Shown here in pieces: positions 32,443 through 39,992 of a stretch of 39,992 bases of DNA. The translations under genes were made by a program, and so were the position numbers. The stretch spans positions 1-39,992 of the forward strand of contig JAFYFU010000002.1 in assembly GCA_017543595.1 (NCBI GenBank), in the 5' to 3' direction. Numbering within the stretch: position 1 is the first letter of the stretch; each line of letters opens with the position of its first letter. Source of the stretch: Ruminococcus sp. GTDB lineage: Bacteria > Bacillota > Clostridia > Oscillospirales > Ruminococcaceae. The notes beneath the pieces are model-generated. The model searched no databases. It saw only the letters and a list, made by a program, of their open reading frames with translations, and was not told the origin of the DNA.

Positions 32443-33625
32443 TGATATTCTCTCCTCTGTATCTTGCAATAGCGGCACAGTCCTTGTCGCCCCTGCCCGA
32501 AATTGTTATAATTATTATCTTGTCCCTGTCCATAGTCGGAGCAAGTTTCATGGCATATGCAACAGCATGAGCCGATTCTATTGCGGGAATTATTCCCTCC
32601 GTCCTTGAAAGAAATTCAAAGGCATTTACTGCTTCGTCATCTGTCACGGGAACGTATTCCGCACGCTTTATATCATGCAGATATGCGTGTTCAGGTCCTA
32701 CTCCCGGATAGTCAAGACCTGCCGAAATTGAATAAACAGGTGCTATTTGACCGTATTTATCCTGACAGAAATATGATTTCATGCCGTGGAATATACCTAT
32801 TCTTCCCGTGTTTACGGTTGCGGCTGTCTCAAAGGTGTCAATTCCCCTGCCTGCCGCCTCACAGCCTATCAGTTTAACATTCTCATCGGGAATGAAATGG
32901 TAAAAGCTTCCTATTGCATTTGAACCGCCTCCCACACAAGCTATTACCGCATCAGGGAGTCTGCCTTCTTTTTCGAGAATCTGCGCTCTTGCCTCACGGG
33001 AGATTACTGCCTGAAAATCCCTTACAATAGTCGGGAACGGGTGCGGACCCATTACCGAACCGAGACAATAATGTGTGTCGTCAATTCGTGAAGTCCATTC
33101 CCTCATAGCCTCCGAAACGGCATCTTTGAGAGTGGCTGTTCCTGATTTTACGGGGATAACGTCTGCTCCGAGGAGTTTCATTCTGTAAACGTTCAAAGCC
33201 TGACGCTTTGTGTCTTCTTCACCCATGAAAACTACACATTCCATACCCATAAGAGCCGCAGCCGTTGCTGTTGCAACGCCGTGCTGACCTGCTCCCGTTT
33301 CGGCAATAAGACGGGTTTTTCCCATTTTTTTCGCAAGGAGAGCCTGTCCGAGTACATTGTTTATCTTGTGTGAACCCGTATGGTTTAAATCCTCACGTTT
33401 GAGATATATTTTTGCTCCGCCGAGTTCATTTGTCAGCTTTTCCGCATAGTAGAGCAGAGACGGTCTGCCTGCGTAATTATTGAGCAAATCTGTCAGTTCC
33501 CTGTTAAAATCGGGGTCATTTCTGTAATGATTGTATGCGTTTTCAAGTTCGATAACCGCATTCATGAGAGTTTCGGGAATATACTGTCCGCCGTGTACTC
33601 CGAAACGTCCTTTTGATTCTGCCAT
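32435..33625 (-). CDS. trpB: Tryptophan synthase beta chain
   Basis: 396 residues. PLP enzyme joining indole and serine. The PLP lysine lies in [32 protein letters not shown] and the phosphate-binding [12 protein letters not shown] are present, and ISGRGDKD near the end. Standard TrpB1 length and motifs. Start at MAESKGRFG, one base after the trpF stop, with GGAAGGG upstream; a Met 27 bases earlier lies in trpF. Confidence 0.97.
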   Translation of the reverse strand: MAESKGRFGVHGGQYIPETLMNAVIELENAYNHYRNDPDFNRELTDLLNNYAGRPSLLYYAEKLTNELGGAKIYLKREDLNHTGSHKINNVLGQALLAKKMGKTRLIAETGAGQHGVATATAAALMGMECVVFMGEEDTKRQALNVYRMKLLGADVIPVKSGTATLKDAVSEAMREWTSRIDDTHYCLGSVMGPHPFPTIVRDFQAVISREARAQILEKEGRLPDAVIACVGGGSNAIGSFYHFIPDENVKLIGCEAAGRGIDTFETAATVNTGRIGIFHGMKSYFCQDKYGQIAPVYSISAGLDYPGVGPEHAYLHDIKRAEYVPVTDDEAVNAFEFLSRTEGIIPAIESAHAVAYAMKLAPTMDRDKIIIITISGRGDKDCAAIARYRGENINE

Positions 33626-33626
33626 A

Positions 33627-34226
33627 TTATTTTTCCCTTCCTGCGTCCGCAAACGCTTTCATTTTATCAAAATCTTTAATTTTATCTGTTTCAATCCCTG
33701 AACTTACATCAACGGCATAAGGGGAAAATTTTTCAATTATCCGCCTTATGTTTTCGGGATTCAGTCCGCCCGCAAGGAAATACGGACGGTTTATATTTTT
33801 AAGAAAATCGTGGTTGAACAACTCTCCCGAACCCTCCCCCGAATCAAGGAGAATCATATCTGCCTGCGAATTTTCGGCATTTTTTACATCATCAACGCTT
33901 TTTACTTTAAAAGCCTTTATTATCGGGAGATTTGTTTTCTTTCGGAGAGTATTTATATAATCATCGTCTTCATTTCCGTGAAGCTGGATTATGTTTATTA
34001 TTTTTCTCTCTGCGATATCGGATATGTATTCAATATCGGCATTTACGAAAACTCCGACAGGATTAATTCTTTTGTCAAGAATTTCCGTAAAGCTTTCAGC
34101 CTTTTCGGGAGTTATAAACCTCCTGCTTTTTTCCGCAAATATATATCCGACAAATTCAGGGAGAATTTTATTTGCATATTCTATATCTTCAATACGGCAC
34201 ATACCGCACATTTTAATCTTTGTCAT
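33627..34226 (-). CDS. trpF: Phosphoribosylanthranilate isomerase
   Basis: 199 residues. Third step of the Trp branch, an Amadori rearrangement. [14 protein letters not shown] carries the catalytic Cys; [33 protein letters not shown] and [11 protein letters not shown] match the family, and DVSSGIE is the phosphate site. It overlaps the trpC stop by ATGA. Confidence 0.95.
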   Translation of the reverse strand: MTKIKMCGMCRIEDIEYANKILPEFVGYIFAEKSRRFITPEKAESFTEILDKRINPVGVFVNADIEYISDIAERKIINIIQLHGNEDDDYINTLRKKTNLPIIKAFKVKSVDDVKNAENSQADMILLDSGEGSGELFNHDFLKNINRPYFLAGGLNPENIRRIIEKFSPYAVDVSSGIETDKIKDFDKMKAFADAGREK

Positions 34227-35002
34227 AAGCCCCTCAGTTCTTTGAGTTTGGCGGTTTTATCGGGGGCTTTCATGAGAGTTTCACCGATTAAAACTGCATC
34301 TGCGCCTATTTCACGAAGAATTTTTATATCCTCCGCAGATTTCACACCGCTTTCCGAAACGAATATAATATCATTCGGAACAAGTTCACGCATTTTCCTG
34401 CTGTTATTTGTATCAACGGAAAAATCTTTAAGATTCCTGTTGTTTACGCCTATGATTCTTGCGCCCGCATTTACCGCTGTTTTTATTTCTTCGCTGTCGT
34501 GAGCCTCAACAAGTGCGGATATTCCCAGATTATCGCAGATTTTTATATAATCTGATATCTGCTTTTCGGTCAGTATCGAACATATCAGCAAAATAGCCTT
34601 TGCACCTAAAATTTTTGCCTCATATATCATATATTCATCAACCGTGAAATCTTTTCTTATGCAGGGAATATTTACCTTTTCGGCAATTTCCCTGAGATAT
34701 TTCTCACTTCCGAGAAAATATTCGGGTTCGGTGAGTACGGATATACAGTCTGCACCTGCTTTTTCATATTCTTCGGCAATTTGCAGATACGGAAAATTTT
34801 CCGCAATTATTCCCTTTGACGGGGAGGCTTTTTTACATTCGCATATAAAAGATATATCGGGCTTTTTCAGTGCATTTTCAAACTCAAAACAACCTTTTTC
34901 CATTGAAAGGGCTTTATTTTTTATCTCGTCTGCGGAATGTAATTTCTTTGCATTTTCGACACGCTTTAAGGCAAGTTCAGCCAGTTTGTCAAGAATTGTC
35001 AT
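34223..35002 (-). CDS. trpC: Indole-3-glycerol phosphate synthase
   Basis: 259 residues. Fourth step, ring closure to indole-glycerol phosphate. Motifs FICECKKASPSKGII (catalytic Lys), RKDFTVDEYMIYEAKILGADAIL-type strand, GVNNRNLKDFSVD and FVSESGVKSAEDI. Separate from trpF, unlike the fused enzyme of enterobacteria. Overlaps trpF by 4 bases and lies 8 bases after trpD. Confidence 0.95.
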   Translation of the reverse strand: MTILDKLAELALKRVENAKKLHSADEIKNKALSMEKGCFEFENALKKPDISFICECKKASPSKGIIAENFPYLQIAEEYEKAGADCISVLTEPEYFLGSEKYLREIAEKVNIPCIRKDFTVDEYMIYEAKILGAKAILLICSILTEKQISDYIKICDNLGISALVEAHDSEEIKTAVNAGARIIGVNNRNLKDFSVDTNNSRKMRELVPNDIIFVSESGVKSAEDIKILREIGADAVLIGETLMKAPDKTAKLKELRGL

Positions 35003-35010
35003 ATTTTACC

Positions 35011-36030
35011 TCACTTGTTTGAAAGTTCAACGAATTTTTCAAGGACTTCGTAAGCCTTTCCGCTGTCAATCAGTTCAGCGGCTTTTGAAATTCCGTCTGC
35101 GAGGGTTTCAGCTTTTCCGCCTATATATATAGCCGCACCTGCGTTCATAAGAACGGTGTTTCTCATATGACCTTTTATTTCTCCCCTGAGAATTTTCTTT
35201 GTGATTTCGGCATTTTCTGCGGGAGTACCGCCCTTTAAATCGTCTTTTGTACATCTTTCAAAACCGAACTGTTCGGGTGATATTTCGTAGGTTTTGAGCC
35301 AGCCTTCTTTATATTCGCATACAGTCGTTGAGGAGCTTAAAGAAATTTCGTCAAGCTTGTCATTTCCGAAAACTACCATTCCGCTTTTTGAACCGAGTTT
35401 CATGAGTACCTGTGCAACAGGTTCAACGAGTGAACGGTCATAAACTCCCAAAAGATGATGTTTCGGGCTTGCGGGATTTGTAAGCGGTCCGAGAATGTTG
35501 AACACCGTTCTTATGCCGAGTTCTTTTCTTATTCCGCCCACATATTTCATTGATGTATGATATTTCTGTACAAAGAAAAAGCAGAATCCGACTTTTTCGA
35601 GAAGTTCACGGCATTTTTCGGGGTCAAGGCTTATGTTTGCGCCGAGCGATTCAAGACAGTCTGCTGTTCCGCTGAGAGATGATGCCGCCCTGTTGCCGTG
35701 CTTGGAAACTTTTATTCCTGCCGCCGCAGTTACAAATGCGGAAGTTGTCGATATATTGAAACTCTGTGCATTGTCGCCGCCTGTGCCTACGATTTCGAGC
35801 AAATCCAAATCGTTTTCAAATTTTGTTGCCGCATCTCTCATAGCTGCCGCACAGCCTGTTATTTCGTCAATGGTTTCGGATTTGGTGCTTTTTGTTGAGA
35901 GTGCCGCAAGAAATGCAGCGTTCTGGGTGGGAGTTGTTTCGCCCGACATTATTTCAGAAATTACCTGATATGCCTCATCATATGTCAAATCCTGCTTGTC
36001 AACGATTTTAACAATAGCTTCCTTAATCAT
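35011..36030 (-). CDS. trpD: Anthranilate phosphoribosyltransferase
   Basis: 339 residues. Joins anthranilate to PRPP. Shows the PRPP-binding [36 protein letters not shown] and [15 protein letters not shown]. Stand-alone, not fused to the glutaminase trpG that precedes it by 15 bases. Start with GGAGG 8 bases upstream. Confidence 0.96.
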   Translation of the reverse strand: MIKEAIVKIVDKQDLTYDEAYQVISEIMSGETTPTQNAAFLAALSTKSTKSETIDEITGCAAAMRDAATKFENDLDLLEIVGTGGDNAQSFNISTTSAFVTAAAGIKVSKHGNRAASSLSGTADCLESLGANISLDPEKCRELLEKVGFCFFFVQKYHTSMKYVGGIRKELGIRTVFNILGPLTNPASPKHHLLGVYDRSLVEPVAQVLMKLGSKSGMVVFGNDKLDEISLSSSTTVCEYKEGWLKTYEISPEQFGFERCTKDDLKGGTPAENAEITKKILRGEIKGHMRNTVLMNAGAAIYIGGKAETLADGISKAAELIDSGKAYEVLEKFVELSNK

Positions 36031-36045
36031 TTTAAATTCCTCCGA

Positions 36046-36612
36046 TTATAAATTTATAAAGTTTTCGAGCATTTTCTTTCCGTCAGGGGTCATTATTGAT
36101 TCGGGGTGAAACTGCACGCCGAATATTTTGTATTCCCTGTGCTGTACTGCCATGATTTCCCCGTCATCTGCGACAGCCGTCACTTCAAAGCAATCGGGAA
36201 TTGTTTCGGGGGCTGCCGCAAGGGAATGATATCTTGCAACAGGGGCATTTTCGTCTATACCCTTGAATATCGGGGAATCTCCCGTGAATTTTATAACGGA
36301 CTGCTTGCCGTGCATGAGTTTCTTTGCATAGGTTATTTCTGCACCGTATGCGGAACATATAGCCTGATGTCCGAGGCATACGCCGAGTGTGGGAATCTCT
36401 CTGCACACGGTTTCAGCAGCCTCAATTATAATTCCTGCGTCTTCGGGTCTGCCCGGTCCGGGGGAGATTATAATTTTTTCAGGGTTCAAAGCTTTTATTT
36501 CGTCAACGGTCATTTCGTCATTTCTTATAACCTTTATATCGGGGTTTATTTCTCCGACAAGCTGAAAGAGATTATATGAAAAGCTGTCGTAATTGTCTAT
36601 CAATAATATCAT
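36046..36612 (-). CDS. trpG: Anthranilate synthase glutaminase component
   Basis: 188 residues. Class I glutamine amidotransferase that feeds ammonia to TrpE. Shows LLIDNYDSFSYNL, SPGPGRPEDAG, the nucleophile in GVCLGHQA and the His-Glu pair in GVQFHPES. The start overlaps the trpE stop by ATGA, fitting its 1:1 partnership. It could also serve p-aminobenzoate synthase, as in Bacillus; not decidable here. Confidence 0.95.
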   Translation of the reverse strand: MILLIDNYDSFSYNLFQLVGEINPDIKVIRNDEMTVDEIKALNPEKIIISPGPGRPEDAGIIIEAAETVCREIPTLGVCLGHQAICSAYGAEITYAKKLMHGKQSVIKFTGDSPIFKGIDENAPVARYHSLAAAPETIPDCFEVTAVADDGEIMAVQHREYKIFGVQFHPESIMTPDGKKMLENFINL

Positions 36613-38075
36613 AAGTCTGCCTCCTGTGCGAGTTTAAGGGCATTTATAACAGCCTGTGCCTTGTTTATACATTCCTGATATTCTTTTTCGGGTACGGAAT
36701 CAGCGACAATTCCTGCTCCGCTCCTTACGAAAACCTTGCCGTTTTTCTTGTAGGCGATTCTTATTGCTATGCAGGTATCGAGGTTTCCCGTGAAATCTAT
36801 ATAGCCTATTGCACCGCCGTAAATTCCTCTTTTGTTGTTTTCAAGTTCGGAAATAAGCTGGCAGGCTCTTATTTTGGGCGCACCCGAAAGAGTTCCCGCA
36901 GGGAGTACGGCACTTACTGCGTCAAGAGCATCATATTTTTCCTCTATTTCTCCCCTGACTGTTGAGCCTATATGCATAACGTGGGAAAATCTCTCAATGC
37001 TGTGGAGTTTCTCAACTTTGACCGTTCCGAATCTGCTGATTTTTCCGAGGTCATTTCTTCCCAAATCAACAAGCATATTGTGTTCTGCGAGTTCTTTTTC
37101 ATCTGAAAGCAAATCTCTTTCGAGTTCTTTATCTTCCTGTTCGGATTTTCCACGGGGTCTTGTGCCTGCAAGCGGAAAAGTATGAAGTATACCATTTTCA
37201 AGCTTTACGAGGGTTTCGGGCGATGCACCTGCAATTTCAACATCTGTTCCCGAAAAATAAAACATATACGGGGAGGGGTTTATAGTTCTCAGTACACGGT
37301 ATGTGTCAAATAAACTGCCCTCAAAATCCGCACTTAATCTGTTTGAGAGGACTATCTGGAAAATATCTCCTTCAAAGATGTGATTCTTTGCTTTCTCAAC
37401 CATTTCGCAGTATTCCTCTTTGCTGAAAAGAGGAGTTACTTCACTTTTAAGACAGCCTGCCTTTTCGATTTTTCTTTCGCCGTTTCTCAGGAGGTCAGCT
37501 ATTTGTTTAAGTTCAAGTTTAGCCTTGTTATAGCCTGTCTGCGGGTCTGAAAGCGACATATTCGCAATTAAGATTATCTTGTGGCGGAAATGGTCAAAAG
37601 CTATTACTTTATCGAAAAGCATTAAGTCAACGTCCTTGAAATTTTCCGTATCGTTTACGCTGTTTCTTAAAGTTTTTTCTTTGTATGCAAGGAAATCATA
37701 GGAGAAATATCCCGTGAATCCGCCTGTAAATGACGGTAAATAATCAAATCTCGGACTTCTGTACGATGAGAGAATCTGTCTTATCTGTATGCTTGGGTCA
37801 TCTGTTTTCATTGTGATATCGCCGATTGTTATGCTGTCGCCTACTGCTGTCACCTGCATTTTCGGGTCAAAACCGAGAAAAGTATATCTTCCCCATTTTT
37901 CGCTGTCAGATGCCGATTCAAGCATATAGCAGTGGTTTGAGATATTTTTGAGTATACGCACGGCTTCTATGGGAGTGCATATATCCGACATTATTTCGCA
38001 GCTTACGGGGAGTATGTCGTATTTTCCGCTTTTTGCAAATTTTTCTACGTCTGAAAATTCGGGTAAAAATTTCAT
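36609..38075 (-). CDS. trpE: Anthranilate synthase component I
   Basis: 488 residues. Makes anthranilate from chorismate. The feedback-site region CYMLESASDSEKWGRYTFLG (LLES-type) suggests tryptophan inhibition. Catalytic motifs SPETLVKLENG, AGTRPRGKSEQEDKELERDLL, DLGRNDLGKISRFG, PAGTLSGAPKIRA and GGAIGYIDFTGNLDTCIAIR. First gene of the operon, read from AAAGGA 9-10 bases upstream, downstream of a T-box leader. Confidence 0.96.
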   Translation of the reverse strand: MKFLPEFSDVEKFAKSGKYDILPVSCEIMSDICTPIEAVRILKNISNHCYMLESASDSEKWGRYTFLGFDPKMQVTAVGDSITIGDITMKTDDPSIQIRQILSSYRSPRFDYLPSFTGGFTGYFSYDFLAYKEKTLRNSVNDTENFKDVDLMLFDKVIAFDHFRHKIILIANMSLSDPQTGYNKAKLELKQIADLLRNGERKIEKAGCLKSEVTPLFSKEEYCEMVEKAKNHIFEGDIFQIVLSNRLSADFEGSLFDTYRVLRTINPSPYMFYFSGTDVEIAGASPETLVKLENGILHTFPLAGTRPRGKSEQEDKELERDLLSDEKELAEHNMLVDLGRNDLGKISRFGTVKVEKLHSIERFSHVMHIGSTVRGEIEEKYDALDAVSAVLPAGTLSGAPKIRACQLISELENNKRGIYGGAIGYIDFTGNLDTCIAIRIAYKKNGKVFVRSGAGIVADSVPEKEYQECINKAQAVINALKLAQEADL

Positions 38076-38111
38076 AGAGCAAATTCCTTTCGCATATTTT
38101 AAATCTGAAAC

Positions 38112-38149
38112 AAAAAAGTCCCTGACAGAAAATAAATTCTGTCAAGGAC
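38112..38149 (-). terminator. Regulated terminator of the trp T-box
   Basis: Stem GTCCTTGACAGAA with TTCTGTCAGGGAC (one bulge/mismatch), short loop, then T6. It is the off-state of the T-box and competes with the antiterminator that includes the T-box core. Confidence 0.85.
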
Positions 38150-38388
38150 GAATAAACTTATCCGTGGTGCCACCTTGATTCATGGAAAATCCATGCACTT
38201 TTACAGGATACTGTCATATCCCTGATGATTAACGCACATCATAACGTCACGGAATACTCAGGATACAAAATCCCTTTGACCATGCCCTCAGCGGTCCATT
38301 TACCGACTTGTTTTTCACCCAATTCTCAGCAGCGTGGGTTCTCTGTGGAAGCATCATCGGCTTTATCTCCGCCTCAACGGTTTCATTG
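38112..38388 (-). ncRNA. T-box riboswitch leader of the trp operon (tRNA-Trp)
   Basis: In trpE sense the leader shows a stem I with the conserved AGAGAACCC and GCTGCTGAGAA segments, a specifier on its 3' side, GGTAAATGGACC, with TGG (Trp) at 38298-38296, the T-box core AAGGTGGCACCACGG (about 38177-38162), and a terminator, GTCC and TGACAGAA paired with TTCTGTCA and GGAC, followed by six Ts (38149-38111). The TGGC of the core would pair with a GCCA tRNA end, as expected if tRNA-Trp has discriminator G. Uncharged tRNA-Trp should bind and allow trpEGDCFBA to be read. Confidence 0.93.
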
Positions 38389-38394
38389 TCTTGT

Positions 38395-38423
38395 ATTATA
38401 TCACGTTAAATCAAATTTGTCAA
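38395..38423 (-). promoter_or_regulatory. Consensus promoter of the trp operon
   Basis: Minus strand: -35 TTGACA (38423-38418), 17-base spacer, -10 TATAAT (38400-38395). It starts only 25 bases after the stop of the upstream dockerin gene, with no terminator in between. Confidence 0.88.
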
Positions 38424-38447
38424 GAGGAAAATAAAATTTAATATATT

Positions 38448-39992
38448 TTACTTTTCTTCAACGGGAAATACAGTTATAACTCCTGCGTCATATTTCTGAA
38501 TTTCAACCGCATCTCTGCCCGTAACACCTGCAACTCCGTCAACATCTGCATTTGCAAGGGCTTTTTCGTCAAACGGGTATTTGTCGGAATTTGCAAGATG
38601 TTGAAGTATTGCAACGGCATCGGAAATTGTTACATTTCCGTCACAGTTTGCATCGCCATGAAGAACATTTCCCTGCGGTTCGGATTCAATATAATCGGAA
38701 TCCCTGAGAGTAATTTTGTACTCCGAGGTGTTGAAACTGCTTGCCTGAATGTGCATATAATAATTTCCTTTTGCGAGGGCAAGACCTTCTGTGGAGGTAA
38801 GGCTTTCATTGCCTTTCATGTAGTAACGCTCTAAGTAAGTCCCTTTTTCGTCAATGATTCCGACAACCCAGTAAGTCGTTGTTGTTCCGTCCATAGGTCT
38901 TTCAAAGTCAATGAATATTGTTCCGTCCTCGGTCATTTCAAACTTATAGTAATCGGTATCCGGGCTTTTCTTCAGATTTCCTTTTTTGGTGCTGTTCATA
39001 GCAAAGAAATTTGCTGTGTCCTTTGTGTTGTTGTATTCCTGTTCCCAGTTCTGGGATTCCTCATAGCTGAGTTTTACGGAATAATTTTCCTTAAAGGTTG
39101 AATTGGGCTTTACTCTCACGAAATAAGTACCCTTTGCAAGACCTATGTTACCCGATTCAACAAGTTCATCGCTGCCCTTAATCTGGACAGTGTATATAAC
39201 TGTATGTTCTTCCGTTGAATCCATAAGTTCCATTGTATAGTATGTCACGGCATTTCCGACAGCCTTGCTGATGAAATCAAGGTTTATATATCCGTCATTT
39301 TCGAGGGTGAATTTATAGTAGTCCTTGTCGCCTGAACTCATAAGGCAGCCGCTTGTTGTGGTATTGGGGAGTATTTCGTCTGCGGTATCGAAATCGTTGT
39401 TAAATTCGCTCTCCCACTTTTCGTCCTCAACGAAATTAAGATTTAATTTATAGTCATCGGCAACCCACGAATAACTGCGGATTCTTGCATAATATTCGCC
39501 CTCGTCAAGACCTATGTCATCAGTGATATTTGTCTCCTCGCCAGCCTTGAAAGTCTTTTCATAGAAAGAGGATTTACTGTCTGCATTTTCAAAAAGTTCA
39601 AGTTTCCATTCTCCGCTTTCGGCAGAAGTTTCAAAGTCAAAGTTCACATAGCCTTTTCCGTCAACGGTGAATTTATACCAGTCAGCATCACTGTTTGACG
39701 AAAGACTTCCCTTTACAAAGCCGTTTAATTCGTCTGCTGTTTCGGCTGAATTGTTGGGTTCAGTTTCATAGTTCGGGTCTGCTGTGAAATTAACGGAAAA
39801 TTTATAATCCTTGCCATTGTAGTTATTGGGATTTACAAGCTTTGCATAATACACTCCTGGGTCAAGACCGTATTTATTTGAAACGGCTTTTCCGTCCTCG
39901 CCCTTGAAATTTACCGTGTACATACTGCTTGCGTTGTCTCCGCTGTAAAGTTCAAGTTTCCAGTCATACTTACTGCCCGTACTGCTTGCAAA
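38448..39992 (-). CDS. PPC-repeat surface protein with C-terminal dockerin, N-terminus outside window
   Basis: The frame is open to the window end (reading FASSTGSKYDWKLELYSGDNASS before the first internal Met at 39923), so the N-terminus and any catalytic domain are missing; 514 residues remain. There is part of one and then three full repeats of about 110-120 residues, each starting with an ETEPNNSAETADEL-type motif followed by DADWYKFTVDGKGYVNFDF and GLDEGEYYARI; these look like pre-peptidase C-terminal (PPC) domains. The end is a type I dockerin (LHGDANCDGNVTISDAVAILQ, then GVTGRDAVEIQKYDAG). Its first half is nearly identical to that of the arabinanase. It is likely a secreted enzyme of a cellulosome-like complex; PPC domains often follow proteases, but the catalytic part is not visible. 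Confidence 0.85.
   Translation of the reverse strand, partial: FASSTGSKYDWKLELYSGDNASSMYTVNFKGEDGKAVSNKYGLDPGVYYAKLVNPNNYNGKDYKFSVNFTADPNYETEPNNSAETADELNGFVKGSLSSNSDADWYKFTVDGKGYVNFDFETSAESGEWKLELFENADSKSSFYEKTFKAGEETNITDDIGLDEGEYYARIRSYSWVADDYKLNLNFVEDEKWESEFNNDFDTADEILPNTTTSGCLMSSGDKDYYKFTLENDGYINLDFISKAVGNAVTYYTMELMDSTEEHTVIYTVQIKGSDELVESGNIGLAKGTYFVRVKPNSTFKENYSVKLSYEESQNWEQEYNNTKDTANFFAMNSTKKGNLKKSPDTDYYKFEMTEDGTIFIDFERPMDGTTTTYWVVGIIDEKGTYLERYYMKGNESLTSTEGLALAKGNYYMHIQASSFNTSEYKITLRDSDYIESEPQGNVLHGDANCDGNVTISDAVAILQHLANSDKYPFDEKALANADVDGVAGVTGRDAVEIQKYDAGVITVFPVEEK

Noticed and set aside
33810-34502. A 230-residue open frame antisense to trpF and trpC
   Set aside because: Both trp genes on the other strand are secure; the frame has low-complexity hydrophobic content and no ribosome site.
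1-39992. Insertion sequence, prophage, toxin-antitoxin or defence genes
   Set aside because: No transposase, integrase, nuclease or toxin-like frame was found; all sizeable frames are accounted for.

Overview
The window looks like a chromosomal segment of a low-to-mid GC, strictly anaerobic, fibre-degrading Firmicute, most likely a Ruminococcus-type member of the Oscillospiraceae. The reasons are three proteins with type I dockerin modules (a GH43 arabinanase, a PPC-repeat surface protein and a membrane pseudokinase), a lipoprotein carrying cohesin-like sequence, a pyruvate formate-lyase, strong AGGAGG ribosome binding sites, and sigma-A promoters with 17-bp spacers throughout. No rRNA, tRNA, transposase, phage gene or CRISPR array was seen.

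Layout. 1-6700: gltX (5' end cut by the window edge), then on the minus strand mtaB followed by purL. 6700-7490: a long leader and an HPr-like gene that lacks the active-site histidine motif. 7540-10705 (minus): asnB then pyrB, the latter fused to a PyrI-like zinc tail. 11188-14904: two convergent GGDEF proteins, one with an intact motif and a sugar-binding-type sensor, one with a degenerate motif. 15143-17842: a pyruvate formate-lyase operon in which the catalytic core (707 aa) lacks the glycyl-radical domain, which is encoded separately as a 79-aa protein two genes downstream. 17875-21796: a divergent alpha/beta hydrolase and a secreted GH43-ricin-dockerin arabinanase. 21840-23702 (minus): a pilin-like gene followed by a membrane pseudokinase with an external dockerin. 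23843-29352 (minus): topoisomerase IV-like subunit B, a multi-pass membrane protein, and subunit A. 29756-31621: a hexapeptide-repeat transferase and a lipoprotein with cohesin-like halves in swapped order. 31666-38423 (minus): a complete trpEGDCFBA operon behind a T-box leader with a TGG specifier. 38448-39992: the C-terminal part of a PPC-repeat dockerin protein.

The most distinctive whole-window signal is a family of about 95-bp hairpin elements sitting directly upstream of the ribosome binding site of purL, pyrB, asnB, the HPr-like gene, the glycyl-radical gene and the membrane protein gene, always in the same orientation to the gene. Each full copy is bracketed by AGGAGG-like sequence. 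Copies occur singly, in tandem, nested inside one another, and with a second G/C-rich hairpin type inserted in the loop. Remnants supply the TTG start codon region and the stop codon of mtaB. No encoded mobilising enzyme is seen in the window.

Functionally the window mixes housekeeping biosynthesis (Trp, purine, pyrimidine, Asn, tRNA charging and modification) with fermentative metabolism (split PFL) and cell-surface polysaccharide-degradation parts (dockerins, cohesin-like lipoprotein, arabinanase).
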